A stretch of DNA of 57,209 bases from CAZABP01 sp964483245. GTDB taxonomy: Bacteria; Planctomycetota; UBA1135; UBA2386. The translations under genes and the position numbers were made by a program. Position 1 is the stretch's first letter. Every line of letters begins with the position of its first letter. Positions 26,971-35,283 of this stretch are shown here, in pieces. The notes below the pieces were generated by a model. It was not told where the DNA came from. It did no database searches and saw nothing but the letters and a program-made list of their open reading frames with translations. The DNA lies in NCBI GenBank assembly GCA_964483245.1, contig CAZABP010000029.1:1-57209 (forward strand), written 5' to 3'.

Positions 26971-28713
26971 CTATCGGTGCCGTTTCGGGACATCCTGACG
27001 CAGGATCAGCCGATGGCGGCGGCTGTCGATCTGCAGATCCAGGCGCCCGAGCACGTTCAGCCCGAGCAGGCCGGACCCGGCCAGACCGCCCGGAAGGTCG
27101 TGGACGACGGCCCGCGCGTTCTGGATCCGCAGCTCCCCGATCCGGATCTCCGGCAGACGGACGATCTGGCCTTCGACCGTGCCGCTCGCGGTCTCGATCT
27201 TCACGCGCTGGGTCTTGCCAGCGAGCAACCCCAGGCGCTGGGCCACCGCGGTCGGGATCGTCGTCAGCGTGGCGCCGGTGTCGACGATCATCGGGACCGT
27301 GATCGAACCGACCGTGACCTGGGTCTGGATCGAGTGTGTGTCCGGGTCGAATGGGATCTCGACGACCCCGCTGCGGTCCGAGGTGGCGGGTGCCGGGCGC
27401 CGGGCCGTAGCAAGGCGTTGCGCCGTGAGCAGTCCGTCGTGGGTCGGGAACAGCAGCAGCCCCTCCTCCAGGACGTCCCATGCTTCGCCGGCCCGCTGCT
27501 GCTGCAGGAGACCCCGTGCGATGCTGGCGAGACCGTCGGCCAGCCACTCCCCGAGGGCCGGTTGTGCGGCCGCGGGGACGCCGCGGTACCACGCCAGCGC
27601 AGCAGCCGCATCCCCTGCGCGGACAGCCACTTGCACCGCCAGCTCGAGCAGGGATGGCTGCCCGGGATGAGCCGCCATCGCCGCCCGGACCTCGGCCAGC
27701 GCCCGGACCGGATCCCGCTCGAGCCAGGCCCGCGCCAGCGCCGCCCGAGCCGCCACCTGGTGCCGGGTCAGGAGTTCCAGGTTCTCGCGCCGGCGCTCGA
27801 GCGCGACCGCCTGGTCCAGGAGCCGGAGCGCCTGCTCGCAGGCTGCGATGCTGCCGTCGCGGACCAGCTCCGCTGCCCGGTTCGCGAGATGCGCCGGGTC
27901 CCGCTCGCGCAGGTCCGTGCGGACACGTTCCAGGTCCAGCGTGGCCGGCTGCCCGAGCCAGAGCAGGATCGGGTCGACCGGCAGCGCGACGTCCCCAGCC
28001 GCCAGCCCTACCGCCCGCCCCTGTGCGTCGACCAGCACCTCCTCCTCCGGGACCGAGCCGGAGAGCTGCAGCAGCCCCGCTTCGGTGCGGCCGGTCACCT
28101 GGGCGCGCCCGAAGCGCGGCGCCACGACCCACTCCCCCGGCGCCAGCTGCTCGCTGGCGCGGACGGGCGGCGGCGCGAACGGGAGCGCCCGCGCGCTCTG
28201 CGCCAGCAACAGCAGGTATGGGGGCTGTGCCGCCCAGGTCACGACGCCGATCCGCGCAGCCGGATCGGCGACCAACGACGGCGGGCCGTCTCCCTGCGTT
28301 GCCGCCCGCAGCGACAGCAGCAGGTAGACCTCCTGTTCGTTGCGCCCGCGGATCGCGAGTGCCACGTGGTGCGTGCCGTCGATCTGCACGAGCGCCCGCC
28401 ACTGCTCGGGCGACAGCGAGGGCGCGGTTGCCGGTGGGGCTTCGCTGGAGGGAGGCGGCGCTTCGCGCGCAGGTTCGTCCGCGCCAGTGGTGGACGGCGC
28501 CTGCGGTTGCGCATCCTGTGCGCGGTCGCGGAACGCGACGACGGCCGCCGCTCCGGCGACCAACACGGCCGCAGCGACGAACCAGCCGGTGCGCGAGCGG
28601 CGTTGCGTCCATACCGCACCGCAGGCCGCGCAGACGGCTTCGTCACTTCGCCTCGGCGTCAAACAGGCCGGGCACAGGATCGGGCTTGGTGACACGCCTG
28701 GCCGGCCAAACAT
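26971..28713 (-). CDS. Zinc ribbon - transmembrane - helical repeat - retropepsin-like aspartic protease
   Basis: The 580-residue product opens with a zinc ribbon (C14-x2-C17 and C28-x2-C31) followed by a membrane helix (about 42-61). A Pro/Ala linker leads to a strand-rich region (100-220), TPR-like helices (230-430) and a C-terminal retropepsin-like domain (about 450-575). That domain has the catalytic motif VDTGATLTTIP with D478 and the partner motif GLLGLNVLGRLDLQID. Such single-lobed proteases act as dimers. Start ATG 28713 leaves only 11 bp to the divergent lipoprotein start; a GTG at 28695 is an alternative that keeps the zinc ribbon. It is the first gene of the ECF cluster strand. Confidence 0.78.
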   Translation of the reverse strand: MFGRPGVSPSPILCPACLTPRRSDEAVCAACGAVWTQRRSRTGWFVAAAVLVAGAAAVVAFRDRAQDAQPQAPSTTGADEPAREAPPPSSEAPPATAPSLSPEQWRALVQIDGTHHVALAIRGRNEQEVYLLLSLRAATQGDGPPSLVADPAARIGVVTWAAQPPYLLLLAQSARALPFAPPPVRASEQLAPGEWVVAPRFGRAQVTGRTEAGLLQLSGSVPEEEVLVDAQGRAVGLAAGDVALPVDPILLWLGQPATLDLERVRTDLRERDPAHLANRAAELVRDGSIAACEQALRLLDQAVALERRRENLELLTRHQVAARAALARAWLERDPVRALAEVRAAMAAHPGQPSLLELAVQVAVRAGDAAAALAWYRGVPAAAQPALGEWLADGLASIARGLLQQQRAGEAWDVLEEGLLLFPTHDGLLTAQRLATARRPAPATSDRSGVVEIPFDPDTHSIQTQVTVGSITVPMIVDTGATLTTIPTAVAQRLGLLAGKTQRVKIETASGTVEGQIVRLPEIRIGELRIQNARAVVHDLPGGLAGSGLLGLNVLGRLDLQIDSRRHRLILRQDVPKRHR

Positions 28714-28724
28714 ACCATCGCGTC

Positions 28725-29564
28725 ATGTCCGCCCGCGGCGTCCTGGTCATCACCTGCGGCCTGCTCGCCGCGTGCGGCGGACGTCACGGCCATCGGCTCG
28801 AAGCTCCGACGCGCGGCGCATTCCCGATTCCGGCCGACGTGCGTGCGGTCTCCTGGATGTTGCCGGAAGGGCAGATCAGCTTCGAACCGGGCACGACCCG
28901 CGAGGTCCGGTTCCGCGGCGAGACGTTGAAGGCGGCCGACACCGCGGAGCTGCTCGCGCAGTTCGAAGCACTCGACCTCACACCTCGGTTGCTCGGCATC
29001 ACGGATGGCGTGATGCGGATCGAGGTGCCATCCCTGCCGGCATCGGTGGACGCACGCTACGCGAAGATCGTCGCCAAGCTGGTCGTCGAGCTGCCGCCGG
29101 AGATCGCGATCACGGCCGAGACCGGCAACGGTCCGCTCGGCGTCACCGGCTGGCGTGCCGAGGTCCGGCTCCGCACTGGGCACGGCAAGCTGTATCTCAG
29201 CGATTGCGAAGGAGATGCGACGTTGCGCGGCAGCGGCGCGCCGATCATCGTGGACCGCCATCGCGGCAATCTGGATGCGTTCGGCAGCGAGATGCTGATC
29301 CAGGTGTTCATGGCGAGGCTGGGCGATCGCCTGCTGCGCGTCGTCAACACCAATGGTGCGATCCAGGCGCACGTGCCGGCGGACGCGTCGTTCGAGCTGG
29401 ATCTGGTCGCCGTGCGCGGCGAGGCGGCCAACTCGTTCGGGATCCCGGCCGAGCGCGGCCCGGAGAGCGTCCGGATGCGCGGCACGGTCGGTGACGGGGG
29501 GCCGCTCGTGCACCTCGAGACGATCCACCGCGGCAACGTGTCGTTGGCAGGGACCGCTCGCTAG
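28725..29564 (+). CDS. Predicted lipoprotein, DUF4097-like beta-rich surface protein
   Basis: The 279-residue product has a lipoprotein signal ending in LLAAC (Cys17). The rest is a run of short strands, such as VELPPEIAITAETGNGPLGV, VRLRTGHGKLYLSDCEGDAT and LLRVVNTNGAIQAHVPADAS, with the repeating T-x-N-G-x-I/L pattern of DUF4097-type beta-helix proteins. Those are cell-envelope proteins of unknown biochemical role. The start is ATG 28725, divergent from the retropepsin gene. A GC hairpin follows 32 bp after the stop. Confidence 0.7.
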   Translation: MSARGVLVITCGLLAACGGRHGHRLEAPTRGAFPIPADVRAVSWMLPEGQISFEPGTTREVRFRGETLKAADTAELLAQFEALDLTPRLLGITDGVMRIEVPSLPASVDARYAKIVAKLVVELPPEIAITAETGNGPLGVTGWRAEVRLRTGHGKLYLSDCEGDATLRGSGAPIIVDRHRGNLDAFGSEMLIQVFMARLGDRLLRVVNTNGAIQAHVPADASFELDLVAVRGEAANSFGIPAERGPESVRMRGTVGDGGPLVHLETIHRGNVSLAGTAR

Positions 29565-29595
29565 GAGGGGTGGTCCCGAACCCCCGCTGCGTGCG

Positions 29596-29617
29596 GCCGG
29601 CGGCGCCGACCGCCGGC
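29596..29617 (+). terminator. GC hairpin after the lipoprotein gene
   Basis: GCCGGCGG (29596-29603) pairs with CCGCCGGC (29610-29617) around six bases. There is no T-run, so it is only a possible terminator. Confidence 0.35.
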
Positions 29618-29714
29618 GTGAATCTTGCGAAAAGTCCTGCAACGTCGTGGATGGGATTGCGTAGTGCGACGTCTTGGTGACGGTCGCTGCACGGCAGCGG
29701 CTACCACCAAAAAT

Positions 29715-29756
29715 CCGGTGATCCGTGATTACTTCGCCCCCGTCACGGACTACCGG
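29715..29756. promoter_or_regulatory. Imperfect inverted repeat upstream of the Fis-type regulator
   Basis: CCGGTGATCCGTGA (29715-29728) pairs with TCACGGACTACCGG (29743-29756) with one G-T pair and one mismatch around a 14-bp centre. It begins 128 bp and ends 87 bp before the regulator's ATG. It could be an operator for autoregulation or an RNA hairpin in the leader. The remainder of the 278-bp gap (29565-29842) shows no gene. Confidence 0.5.
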
Positions 29757-29842
29757 GATCCCGTAACAGCGTCTCAGCGGAGGCAGGGCCGCTCCTTGGG
29801 TGCCCCCACCTTGCTCCGCATTCCGGAACAGCCAGGAATCCC

Positions 29843-30313
29843 ATGGTCCACGGCAGGCGTCTGCTCGTCTTTTCACCGACCGATCCGAAGTCGGCGCGAC
29901 TCCACGCGCTGACGCAGGATTGGGGTTGTCTCGTCACCTCCTGCACCTCACTCGACGAACTGCGCGGTCGGTTGGAGGGGGGCGAATACGACATGGTGTT
30001 GATCGAGAACTCGCGGGTCGTGCAACGCCTGGTCGCCGACGGCGACCCGAATGGATCCCTGCTGGAGACCCCGCTGGCCGACATCGAGAAGCGCCACGTC
30101 ATGCGCGTGCTGTCCGCCAATCGAAACAACAAGACGCGCACGGCGCGCGTGCTCGGGATCGACACGAAGACGCTCTACAACAAGCTCAAGTCGTACGAGA
30201 ACAGCACGCGCATGCCGCGCGAGCGCACCGATGGGCGCACCGACGGCCCGGGTGCCGCCGGTCATCCGGGCGGCAATGGCCGTTCGCGACTGGACGCACG
30301 CCCGGCACGCTGA
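29843..30313 (+). CDS. Orphan regulator: degenerate receiver-like domain plus Fis-type helix-turn-helix
   Basis: The 156-residue protein has an N-terminal alpha/beta region resembling a CheY-like receiver (LLVFSPTDPKSARLHALTQ, later YDMVLIENSRV), but without the expected phosphoacceptor Asp followed by conserved Thr/Lys. Residues 77-120 form a Fis-type DNA-binding domain, as in NtrC-family C-termini (DIEKRHVMRVLSANRNNKTR then ARVLGIDTKTLYNKLKSYE). No AAA+ domain lies between, so it cannot act as a sigma-54 activator. The C-terminal tail is Gly/Arg-rich and disordered. AGGAA precedes the ATG. No histidine kinase is adjacent. Confidence 0.78.
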   Translation: MVHGRRLLVFSPTDPKSARLHALTQDWGCLVTSCTSLDELRGRLEGGEYDMVLIENSRVVQRLVADGDPNGSLLETPLADIEKRHVMRVLSANRNNKTRTARVLGIDTKTLYNKLKSYENSTRMPRERTDGRTDGPGAAGHPGGNGRSRLDARPAR

Positions 30314-30368
30314 GCGGGACCTGAGTCGCAGCGGGGAGGAGATCGACGGCTAGACTGCGCCGCTCCCG

Positions 30369-32570
30369 ATGCGGCCCCGCAGCAGGTTCCTTCGTCTCGC
30401 TCTAGCTTGCAGCCTCTTCGCCGCCGTGCTCGGTGCGCAGGCGGATCCGGATGAGTACTGGATGTCGGTCTCGCTCGATCCGGGCGCGCGCGCGATCCGG
30501 GGTGAGCAGCAGATCACGTGGACCAACCGCAGCGGTGCGCCGACCGAGGAGCTGCGCTTCCACCTGTACCTGAACGCGTTCCGCGACCAGCGGACGACGT
30601 TCATGCGCGAAGCGGGTCCGGCGTTCCGCGCGCAGTGGCGGGCGCACGACTTCGGCTCGATCCGGTTGCAGTCGCTGATCGTCGAACGCGGGAGTGAGCG
30701 GGTGGAGCTGTCGGCGCAGTGCAAGCCGATCAGCCCCGATGACGGCAACCCGCACGACGCGACGGTCCTGCTGGTGCCGCTGCCGGCTGCAGTCGGACCG
30801 GACGAGCGGATCCGGATCCGCACGCGGTTCGAGGCCTTGCTGCCCAAGGCGCACCGCCGCACCGGTTGGATTCCGGGTGGTGGGATCTTCGCGATGCAGT
30901 GGTTCCCCAAGCTCGGCGTGCTCGGTGAAGGTGGTCGCTGGCAGTGCCACCAGTTCCACGCCAACACCGAGTTCTTCTCCGGCTTCGCGACCTACGACGT
31001 GTCGGTCGAGCTGCCGCGGAGCTGGGTCATCGGCGCGACCGGCGGGCTCGGCACCGAGATTGAGAACGCAGTTCCGGACCGCGCGCGCAAGGTGGTGCGC
31101 TTCCGCCAGGCGAACGTGCACGACTTCGCGTTCGTCGCCGATCCGCAGTTCCGCGTGCATCGCCGCACCTGGCAGCCAACCCCGGCGATCCTCGCTCGGC
31201 ACGAGACGGCGCAACCGGTGGAACTCCTGTTGTTGCTGCATCCGGAGCACGACCGCGGCGTCCAGGCCGCGCGGCACTTCGAAGCGGTCGAATGCGGGCT
31301 CGCGTTCTTCGGCGAGCGGTTCGGCCCGTATCCGTACCCGACGCTGACCATCGTCGATCCCGGCAGCGACGTGTTCGGTCGCAGCTACGGCGGCGGGATG
31401 GAGTATCCGACGCTGATCACGTGCGGGACGCGGCTGTTCCTGCACGCGCGCGAACTGGTGCCGGAGAGCGTCACGGTGCACGAGTTCGGGCATCAGTACT
31501 GGTACGGCCTGTCGGCGAATGACGAGTCGGAGGAGTCCTGGCTCGACGAGGGGATCAACAGCTACAGCGAGAACCGCGCGCAGCAGCTGCACTACGGCTC
31601 GAAGGTCGCGCCGGTGCACGTGACGCGGTTCGGCCTGCTGCCGCTCGCCGGGGTGACCGCGCCGATGCAGCCGGAGCGAGGCCTGCTGTCGCTGCATCAC
31701 CTGCCGGGGATGCACCGCCTGCCGGGCGACGTCGGCTCGGCGCTGGCCGGACTGCGGTTCCGCGGGCGCCTGATCCCGGATTCGCCGCTGCTCGAGTTGT
31801 TGGCGTTGCAGCCGACGGCGACGCAGCTGCGCGAGGTCTCGCGCGACCTGCACGCGTTCGACCGCGCCCGGATGCTGGCCGCCGACAATCCGGATCCGCT
31901 CGTGCTGCCGGCCTGGAAGTACGCCTCGCGCACGAGCTACGTCACGAACAGCTACTCCCGGCCGGCGACGCTGCTGGTGACGCTCGAACGGCTGGCGGGT
32001 CGCACGCGCTGGTGGGATTTCCTGCGCGCGTTCCACGAGCAGGCGCGGTTCCGCCATCCGACGACGGCGGAGTTCCGCGGGCTGCTCGCCGAGCGCTGCG
32101 GTCCGGCGGTGGCGGACTTCTTCGCGCGCGCCAGCGAGCCGCAGGCGGAGTTCGACTACGGCGTCGCCTCGGTCGAGACTTCGCCGGGTCTCGCGACCGT
32201 GACCGTGCGCCGCTACGGCAACCTGCGCGGGGACGTGCGCGTGCGGTTCCGGTTCGTCGGACGGCCGGACGAGTGGCGCACGATCCCGGCCGCCGAGCCG
32301 GGTCCGCTGTGGCAGTTCCGCTTCGAGGACGAGACCAACGGCGCGCCCTGGGGTCGGCTCGTCGACGTTTGGGTCGATCCGCCGGCGTTCGACATGGCCG
32401 GTGAGGAGATGGAGGCGCGCACCGGGCCGGTCGGGGTCTATTTGCTGGATGCGAATCTGCTGAACAACGCGTGGCGCGCGGCACCGGACCGCCAGCCGGC
32501 GCGCTACCGCGCGATCCGCGCGCTGCTGCAGGCGCAGACGATGCTTACGTTCGCGGGGTTCGCCGGATGA
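30369..32570 (+). CDS. M1-family zinc metallopeptidase, exported
   Basis: The 733-residue protein has a signal peptide (SRFLRLALACSLFAAVLGAQ), an N-terminal beta-saddle domain and a gluzincin catalytic domain. The zinc site is HEFGHQYWYGL with H371, E372 and H375, and E394 in WLDEGINSY 19 residues on (HExxH-x18-E). GGGMEYPTLI takes the place of the aminopeptidase GAMEN motif. Family members trim N-terminal residues from peptides. The last codons overlap the next gene (ATGA), placing it first in a three-gene operon with a membrane protein and an exported Xaa-Pro peptidase. Confidence 0.9.
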   Translation: MRPRSRFLRLALACSLFAAVLGAQADPDEYWMSVSLDPGARAIRGEQQITWTNRSGAPTEELRFHLYLNAFRDQRTTFMREAGPAFRAQWRAHDFGSIRLQSLIVERGSERVELSAQCKPISPDDGNPHDATVLLVPLPAAVGPDERIRIRTRFEALLPKAHRRTGWIPGGGIFAMQWFPKLGVLGEGGRWQCHQFHANTEFFSGFATYDVSVELPRSWVIGATGGLGTEIENAVPDRARKVVRFRQANVHDFAFVADPQFRVHRRTWQPTPAILARHETAQPVELLLLLHPEHDRGVQAARHFEAVECGLAFFGERFGPYPYPTLTIVDPGSDVFGRSYGGGMEYPTLITCGTRLFLHARELVPESVTVHEFGHQYWYGLSANDESEESWLDEGINSYSENRAQQLHYGSKVAPVHVTRFGLLPLAGVTAPMQPERGLLSLHHLPGMHRLPGDVGSALAGLRFRGRLIPDSPLLELLALQPTATQLREVSRDLHAFDRARMLAADNPDPLVLPAWKYASRTSYVTNSYSRPATLLVTLERLAGRTRWWDFLRAFHEQARFRHPTTAEFRGLLAERCGPAVADFFARASEPQAEFDYGVASVETSPGLATVTVRRYGNLRGDVRVRFRFVGRPDEWRTIPAAEPGPLWQFRFEDETNGAPWGRLVDVWVDPPAFDMAGEEMEARTGPVGVYLLDANLLNNAWRAAPDRQPARYRAIRALLQAQTMLTFAGFAG

Positions 32571-33541
32571 ACGGCGACCCGGACCGCGGCATGTTCCGGA
32601 TCCTGCTCGGGGCGTTCGCCGGCGCGTTGAAACACCCGCTGCTGTTGTTGCTGGCGTGGTTGATCGTGACCGTGCCGGCGGCGTTGGCGGTGCTGCCGGC
32701 ATACGCGGCGACCGACGCGGCGCTGAGCTCGCACGCCGGCGCGTCGTATCTGGCCGACGACTACCTCGACGCCGATCTCGCGCGTCTCACCCCGGCGATC
32801 ACGCTCCGGTTGACCGGAGGACTCGCGTTCGTGCTGCTCGCATGGGCGTTCCTGGCCGGCGGCGTCATCGCGACCGCGGCGACCGGGCTGCGCGCGAGCT
32901 GGCGGCAGTTCCTGATCGCCTGCAGCGTCAACCTGCTGCGCAACCTGCGCGTGATCCTGCTCGGGCTCCTGCTCGCGTTGTTGCTCGGCTGGGGCGCGGA
33001 CGCGACCGCCGGTCTGCTGCGCGAGCGCTGGGCCGACGCGGATCCCGGACCGTTCGTGTCGATCCCGGGGTTCGCGTGGTTCGGGCGGCCGTTCGTCGCG
33101 GAGGCGGTCGCGTGGGGGTTCGGGTTCCTGTTCCTGCTGCTGCTGTTTCTGGCCAAGGTCGCGCTGGCACGCCTGGTGCTGCACGACCGGAGCTGCGCCC
33201 TGCTGGCGTGGCTGCGGAGCTTCGGGACCCTGCTGCGCCGGCCGCTGCGGATGCCGCTCACCGTTGCCGGGTTCGCGTTCGTATGGCTGCTCGGCTCCCA
33301 CCTGATCGGGATGGGGACCGCCTACCTGCTCGAAGTGCGCCAGCAGATCTGGCTCGGCCTCGCCTGCGGCCAGCTCGGCGTGCTGTGGAGCCAGGTGGCG
33401 CTGGTCGCCTTCCTGCTCGCCGCCCGGGAGTTCGTACCGGCCCTCGCGTTGCGCGTGGAGCCGGTGACCGGGACCCGGGAGGTGTGGCTCGAGCCGGAGA
33501 CCGAACCGGATACGGACCCCGAACGCCCGCCGCAGACATGA
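32567..33541 (+). CDS. Integral membrane protein of unknown function, between two peptidase genes
   Basis: The 324-residue product has about six hydrophobic helices (for example LLLLLAWLIVTVPAALAVLP, LAFVLLAWAFLAGGVIATAA, VILLGLLLALLLGWG and FLFLLLLFLAKVALARLVL) and an acidic C-terminal tail (EPETEPDTDPERPP). The overall pattern, with long loops between widely spaced helices, resembles glycerophosphoryl-diester or DUF-type membrane domains, but I do not recognise a family. Both its ends overlap neighbours by four bases (ATGA), so it is made together with the M1 and M24 peptidases and could serve in peptide handling. Confidence 0.72.
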   Translation: MNGDPDRGMFRILLGAFAGALKHPLLLLLAWLIVTVPAALAVLPAYAATDAALSSHAGASYLADDYLDADLARLTPAITLRLTGGLAFVLLAWAFLAGGVIATAATGLRASWRQFLIACSVNLLRNLRVILLGLLLALLLGWGADATAGLLRERWADADPGPFVSIPGFAWFGRPFVAEAVAWGFGFLFLLLLFLAKVALARLVLHDRSCALLAWLRSFGTLLRRPLRMPLTVAGFAFVWLLGSHLIGMGTAYLLEVRQQIWLGLACGQLGVLWSQVALVAFLLAAREFVPALALRVEPVTGTREVWLEPETEPDTDPERPPQT

Positions 33542-34914
33542 AGAGATCGATCCTGCTGTTGCTGCTGCCTGTCCTGTGCGCGCAGGAGGCTGTCGCTCCG
33601 CCGTCACCCGCGTTCCACCGCGACCGGCGCGAACGGCTGCTGGAGGCGCTGCGCACCGAGCTCGGGCCGGGCGAGGATGCGGTCGTCCTGCTGCGCGGCG
33701 AGCCGGACACGCCGGACATGGCGGCGTTCTACCAAGGACACGAGTTCGCGTATCTGACCGGCGTACGCGAGCCGAACTGCGCGCTGCTGATGTTCGTGCG
33801 CAGCGGCGAGCAGGTGTTGCTGGTGCCGCCGATGAGCCGCTTCACGGCGACCTGGGAAGGGACGCGGCTGGCGCCGGGTGAGGAGGCAGCGCGCGCGACC
33901 GGCTTCGCCACGGTCGAGAACGTGCGCTCGCTGCGCGAGCGCCTGGACCAGGCGCTGCAGCCGCGCGAAGGGGGGACCCGCCCCAAGCTCTACACGCTGC
34001 TGCGCCCCGCGCCGACGCGCGCCGGCACCGACTACAAGGCGGCCGCCTACGAGCAGGCGATGCGGCGCGACTTCCTGGATGGGCGGCCGACGTCGACCGA
34101 GGCGCTCGAGCAGCGGCTGACCGAGCGCTACCCCGGCGTCGTCATCGAGGACCTCGCCCCACACCTGAACCTGCTGCGCATGGTCAAGCAGCCGGAGGAG
34201 ATCGCGCAGATCAAGGCCGCGACCGAAGCCGCCGCCCATGGCATCGCCGAAGCGATGAAGTCGTGCGAGCCGGGGGTCTACGAGTTCCAGCTCGCGGCGG
34301 CCGCGCGGTTCGTGTTCAACCGGCTGAGCGGGAGCGACGACGCCTATGCCGCGATCGTCGGCTCCGGGCCGAACGGCTGCGTGCTGCACTACAGCGCCAG
34401 CTCGAAGCGCTGCGAAGCGGGTGAGCTCGTCGTCATGGACTACGCGCCGGCGGTCAACGGCTACTGCGCCGACGTCACGCGGACGTTCCCGGTCGATGGC
34501 AGGTTCACGCCGGAGCAGCGCAAGCTGGTCCAGGACGTGCACGACGTGCAGCAGGCGCTGATCGCGCAGATCAAGCCGGGCGTCTCGCTCGGCGAGCTCA
34601 GCCAGCAGTGCAGTCGGATGTTGATGCAGCGCGGGTATCGCGTCGATCACGGGCCGTGCCACCACGTCGGGCTCGCTGTCCACGATGCCAACACCGGTGA
34701 CGACCGGCTCGAGCCCGGGATGGTCATCACCGTCGAGCCGGGTGCCTATTTGCGCGACAAGGGGATGGGCTGCCGGATCGAGGACATGGTCCTGGTGACC
34801 GAGGACGGTGCCATCGTGCTGAGCGCCGGCGTGCCGTCGACGCCGGACGAGATCGAGAAGCTGATGGCGCAGCCGGGGATCCTGCAGCAGCCGTACGGGA
34901 TCCCGGCGAAGTAG
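33538..34914 (+). CDS. Exported Xaa-Pro aminopeptidase (M24B)
   Basis: The 458-residue protein has a short signal peptide (KRSILLLLLPVLCAQ), the AMP_N domain and a pita-bread catalytic domain with all metal ligands: D301 (VMDYAP), D312 (CADVTRTF), H376 (CHHVGLAVHD), E400 (TVEPGAY) and E415 (RIEDMV). It is a paralogue of the cytoplasmic enzyme at 11695-13107, but differs in being exported and in its operon. It would complete breakdown of proline-containing peptides that block the M1 enzyme. The start ATG 33538 overlaps the upstream stop. Confidence 0.9.
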   Translation: MKRSILLLLLPVLCAQEAVAPPSPAFHRDRRERLLEALRTELGPGEDAVVLLRGEPDTPDMAAFYQGHEFAYLTGVREPNCALLMFVRSGEQVLLVPPMSRFTATWEGTRLAPGEEAARATGFATVENVRSLRERLDQALQPREGGTRPKLYTLLRPAPTRAGTDYKAAAYEQAMRRDFLDGRPTSTEALEQRLTERYPGVVIEDLAPHLNLLRMVKQPEEIAQIKAATEAAAHGIAEAMKSCEPGVYEFQLAAAARFVFNRLSGSDDAYAAIVGSGPNGCVLHYSASSKRCEAGELVVMDYAPAVNGYCADVTRTFPVDGRFTPEQRKLVQDVHDVQQALIAQIKPGVSLGELSQQCSRMLMQRGYRVDHGPCHHVGLAVHDANTGDDRLEPGMVITVEPGAYLRDKGMGCRIEDMVLVTEDGAIVLSAGVPSTPDEIEKLMAQPGILQQPYGIPAK

Positions 34915-34937
34915 CGCCGCGGCGCGCAGATTTTTTT
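34914..34937 (+). terminator. Rho-independent-type terminator after the M24 peptidase
   Basis: The perfect palindrome GCGCCGCGGCGC (34914-34925) begins in the stop codon and is followed after GCAGA by seven T (34931-34937). It is the only classical hairpin plus T-run I see in the window. Confidence 0.65.
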
Positions 34938-35079
34938 CGTTCGAGGTGGCGCGGCGAGCCCGCCATCGCAACGGCGCGCACGCCGCAAGCGGTTGGACCG
35001 CCCGAACTTGAGGGCTCATGGATCCAGCCGGCGCGCCGACAATCCAGCGTCGCGCACCGCGCCTCGCAGGGGATACACG

Positions 35080-35141
35080 GAGCCGCGACGGGCCTTGATT
35101 CGCCGACTTCGATCCTTTGCCTGCAGTGCCCGTCGCGGCTC
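35080..35141. other. 14-bp perfect inverted repeat with 34-nt loop in the leader of the kelch gene
   Basis: GAGCCGCGACGGGC (35080-35093) and GCCCGTCGCGGCTC (35128-35141) are perfect complements. The structure sits in the 346-bp stretch (34938-35283) between the terminator and the kelch gene, which contains no convincing gene on either strand. It may be a leader RNA structure, a small RNA or a terminator/attenuator. Confidence 0.55.
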
Positions 35142-35283
35142 GACTTTCTTCTGCCTGAGAGCGCTTCGCCCGAAGCCAAGCGCGTGATGCGCGGCGCTCC
35201 CTGGGGCCGACGCCTGCGGCGGGGATTGCGCCCTCCTGGCGTAGACGATCTCGTGCATCGGCCCCGTCGGCCCTGGAGGACGA

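Noticed and set aside
25813..28692. 959-codon open frame opposite the retropepsin cluster
   Set aside because: Antisense shadow; the opposite strand encodes catalytic D478 and the zinc ribbon.
29565..29842. tRNA or other known RNA in the spacer
   Set aside because: No cloverleaf or conserved T-loop sequence was found by reading both strands.
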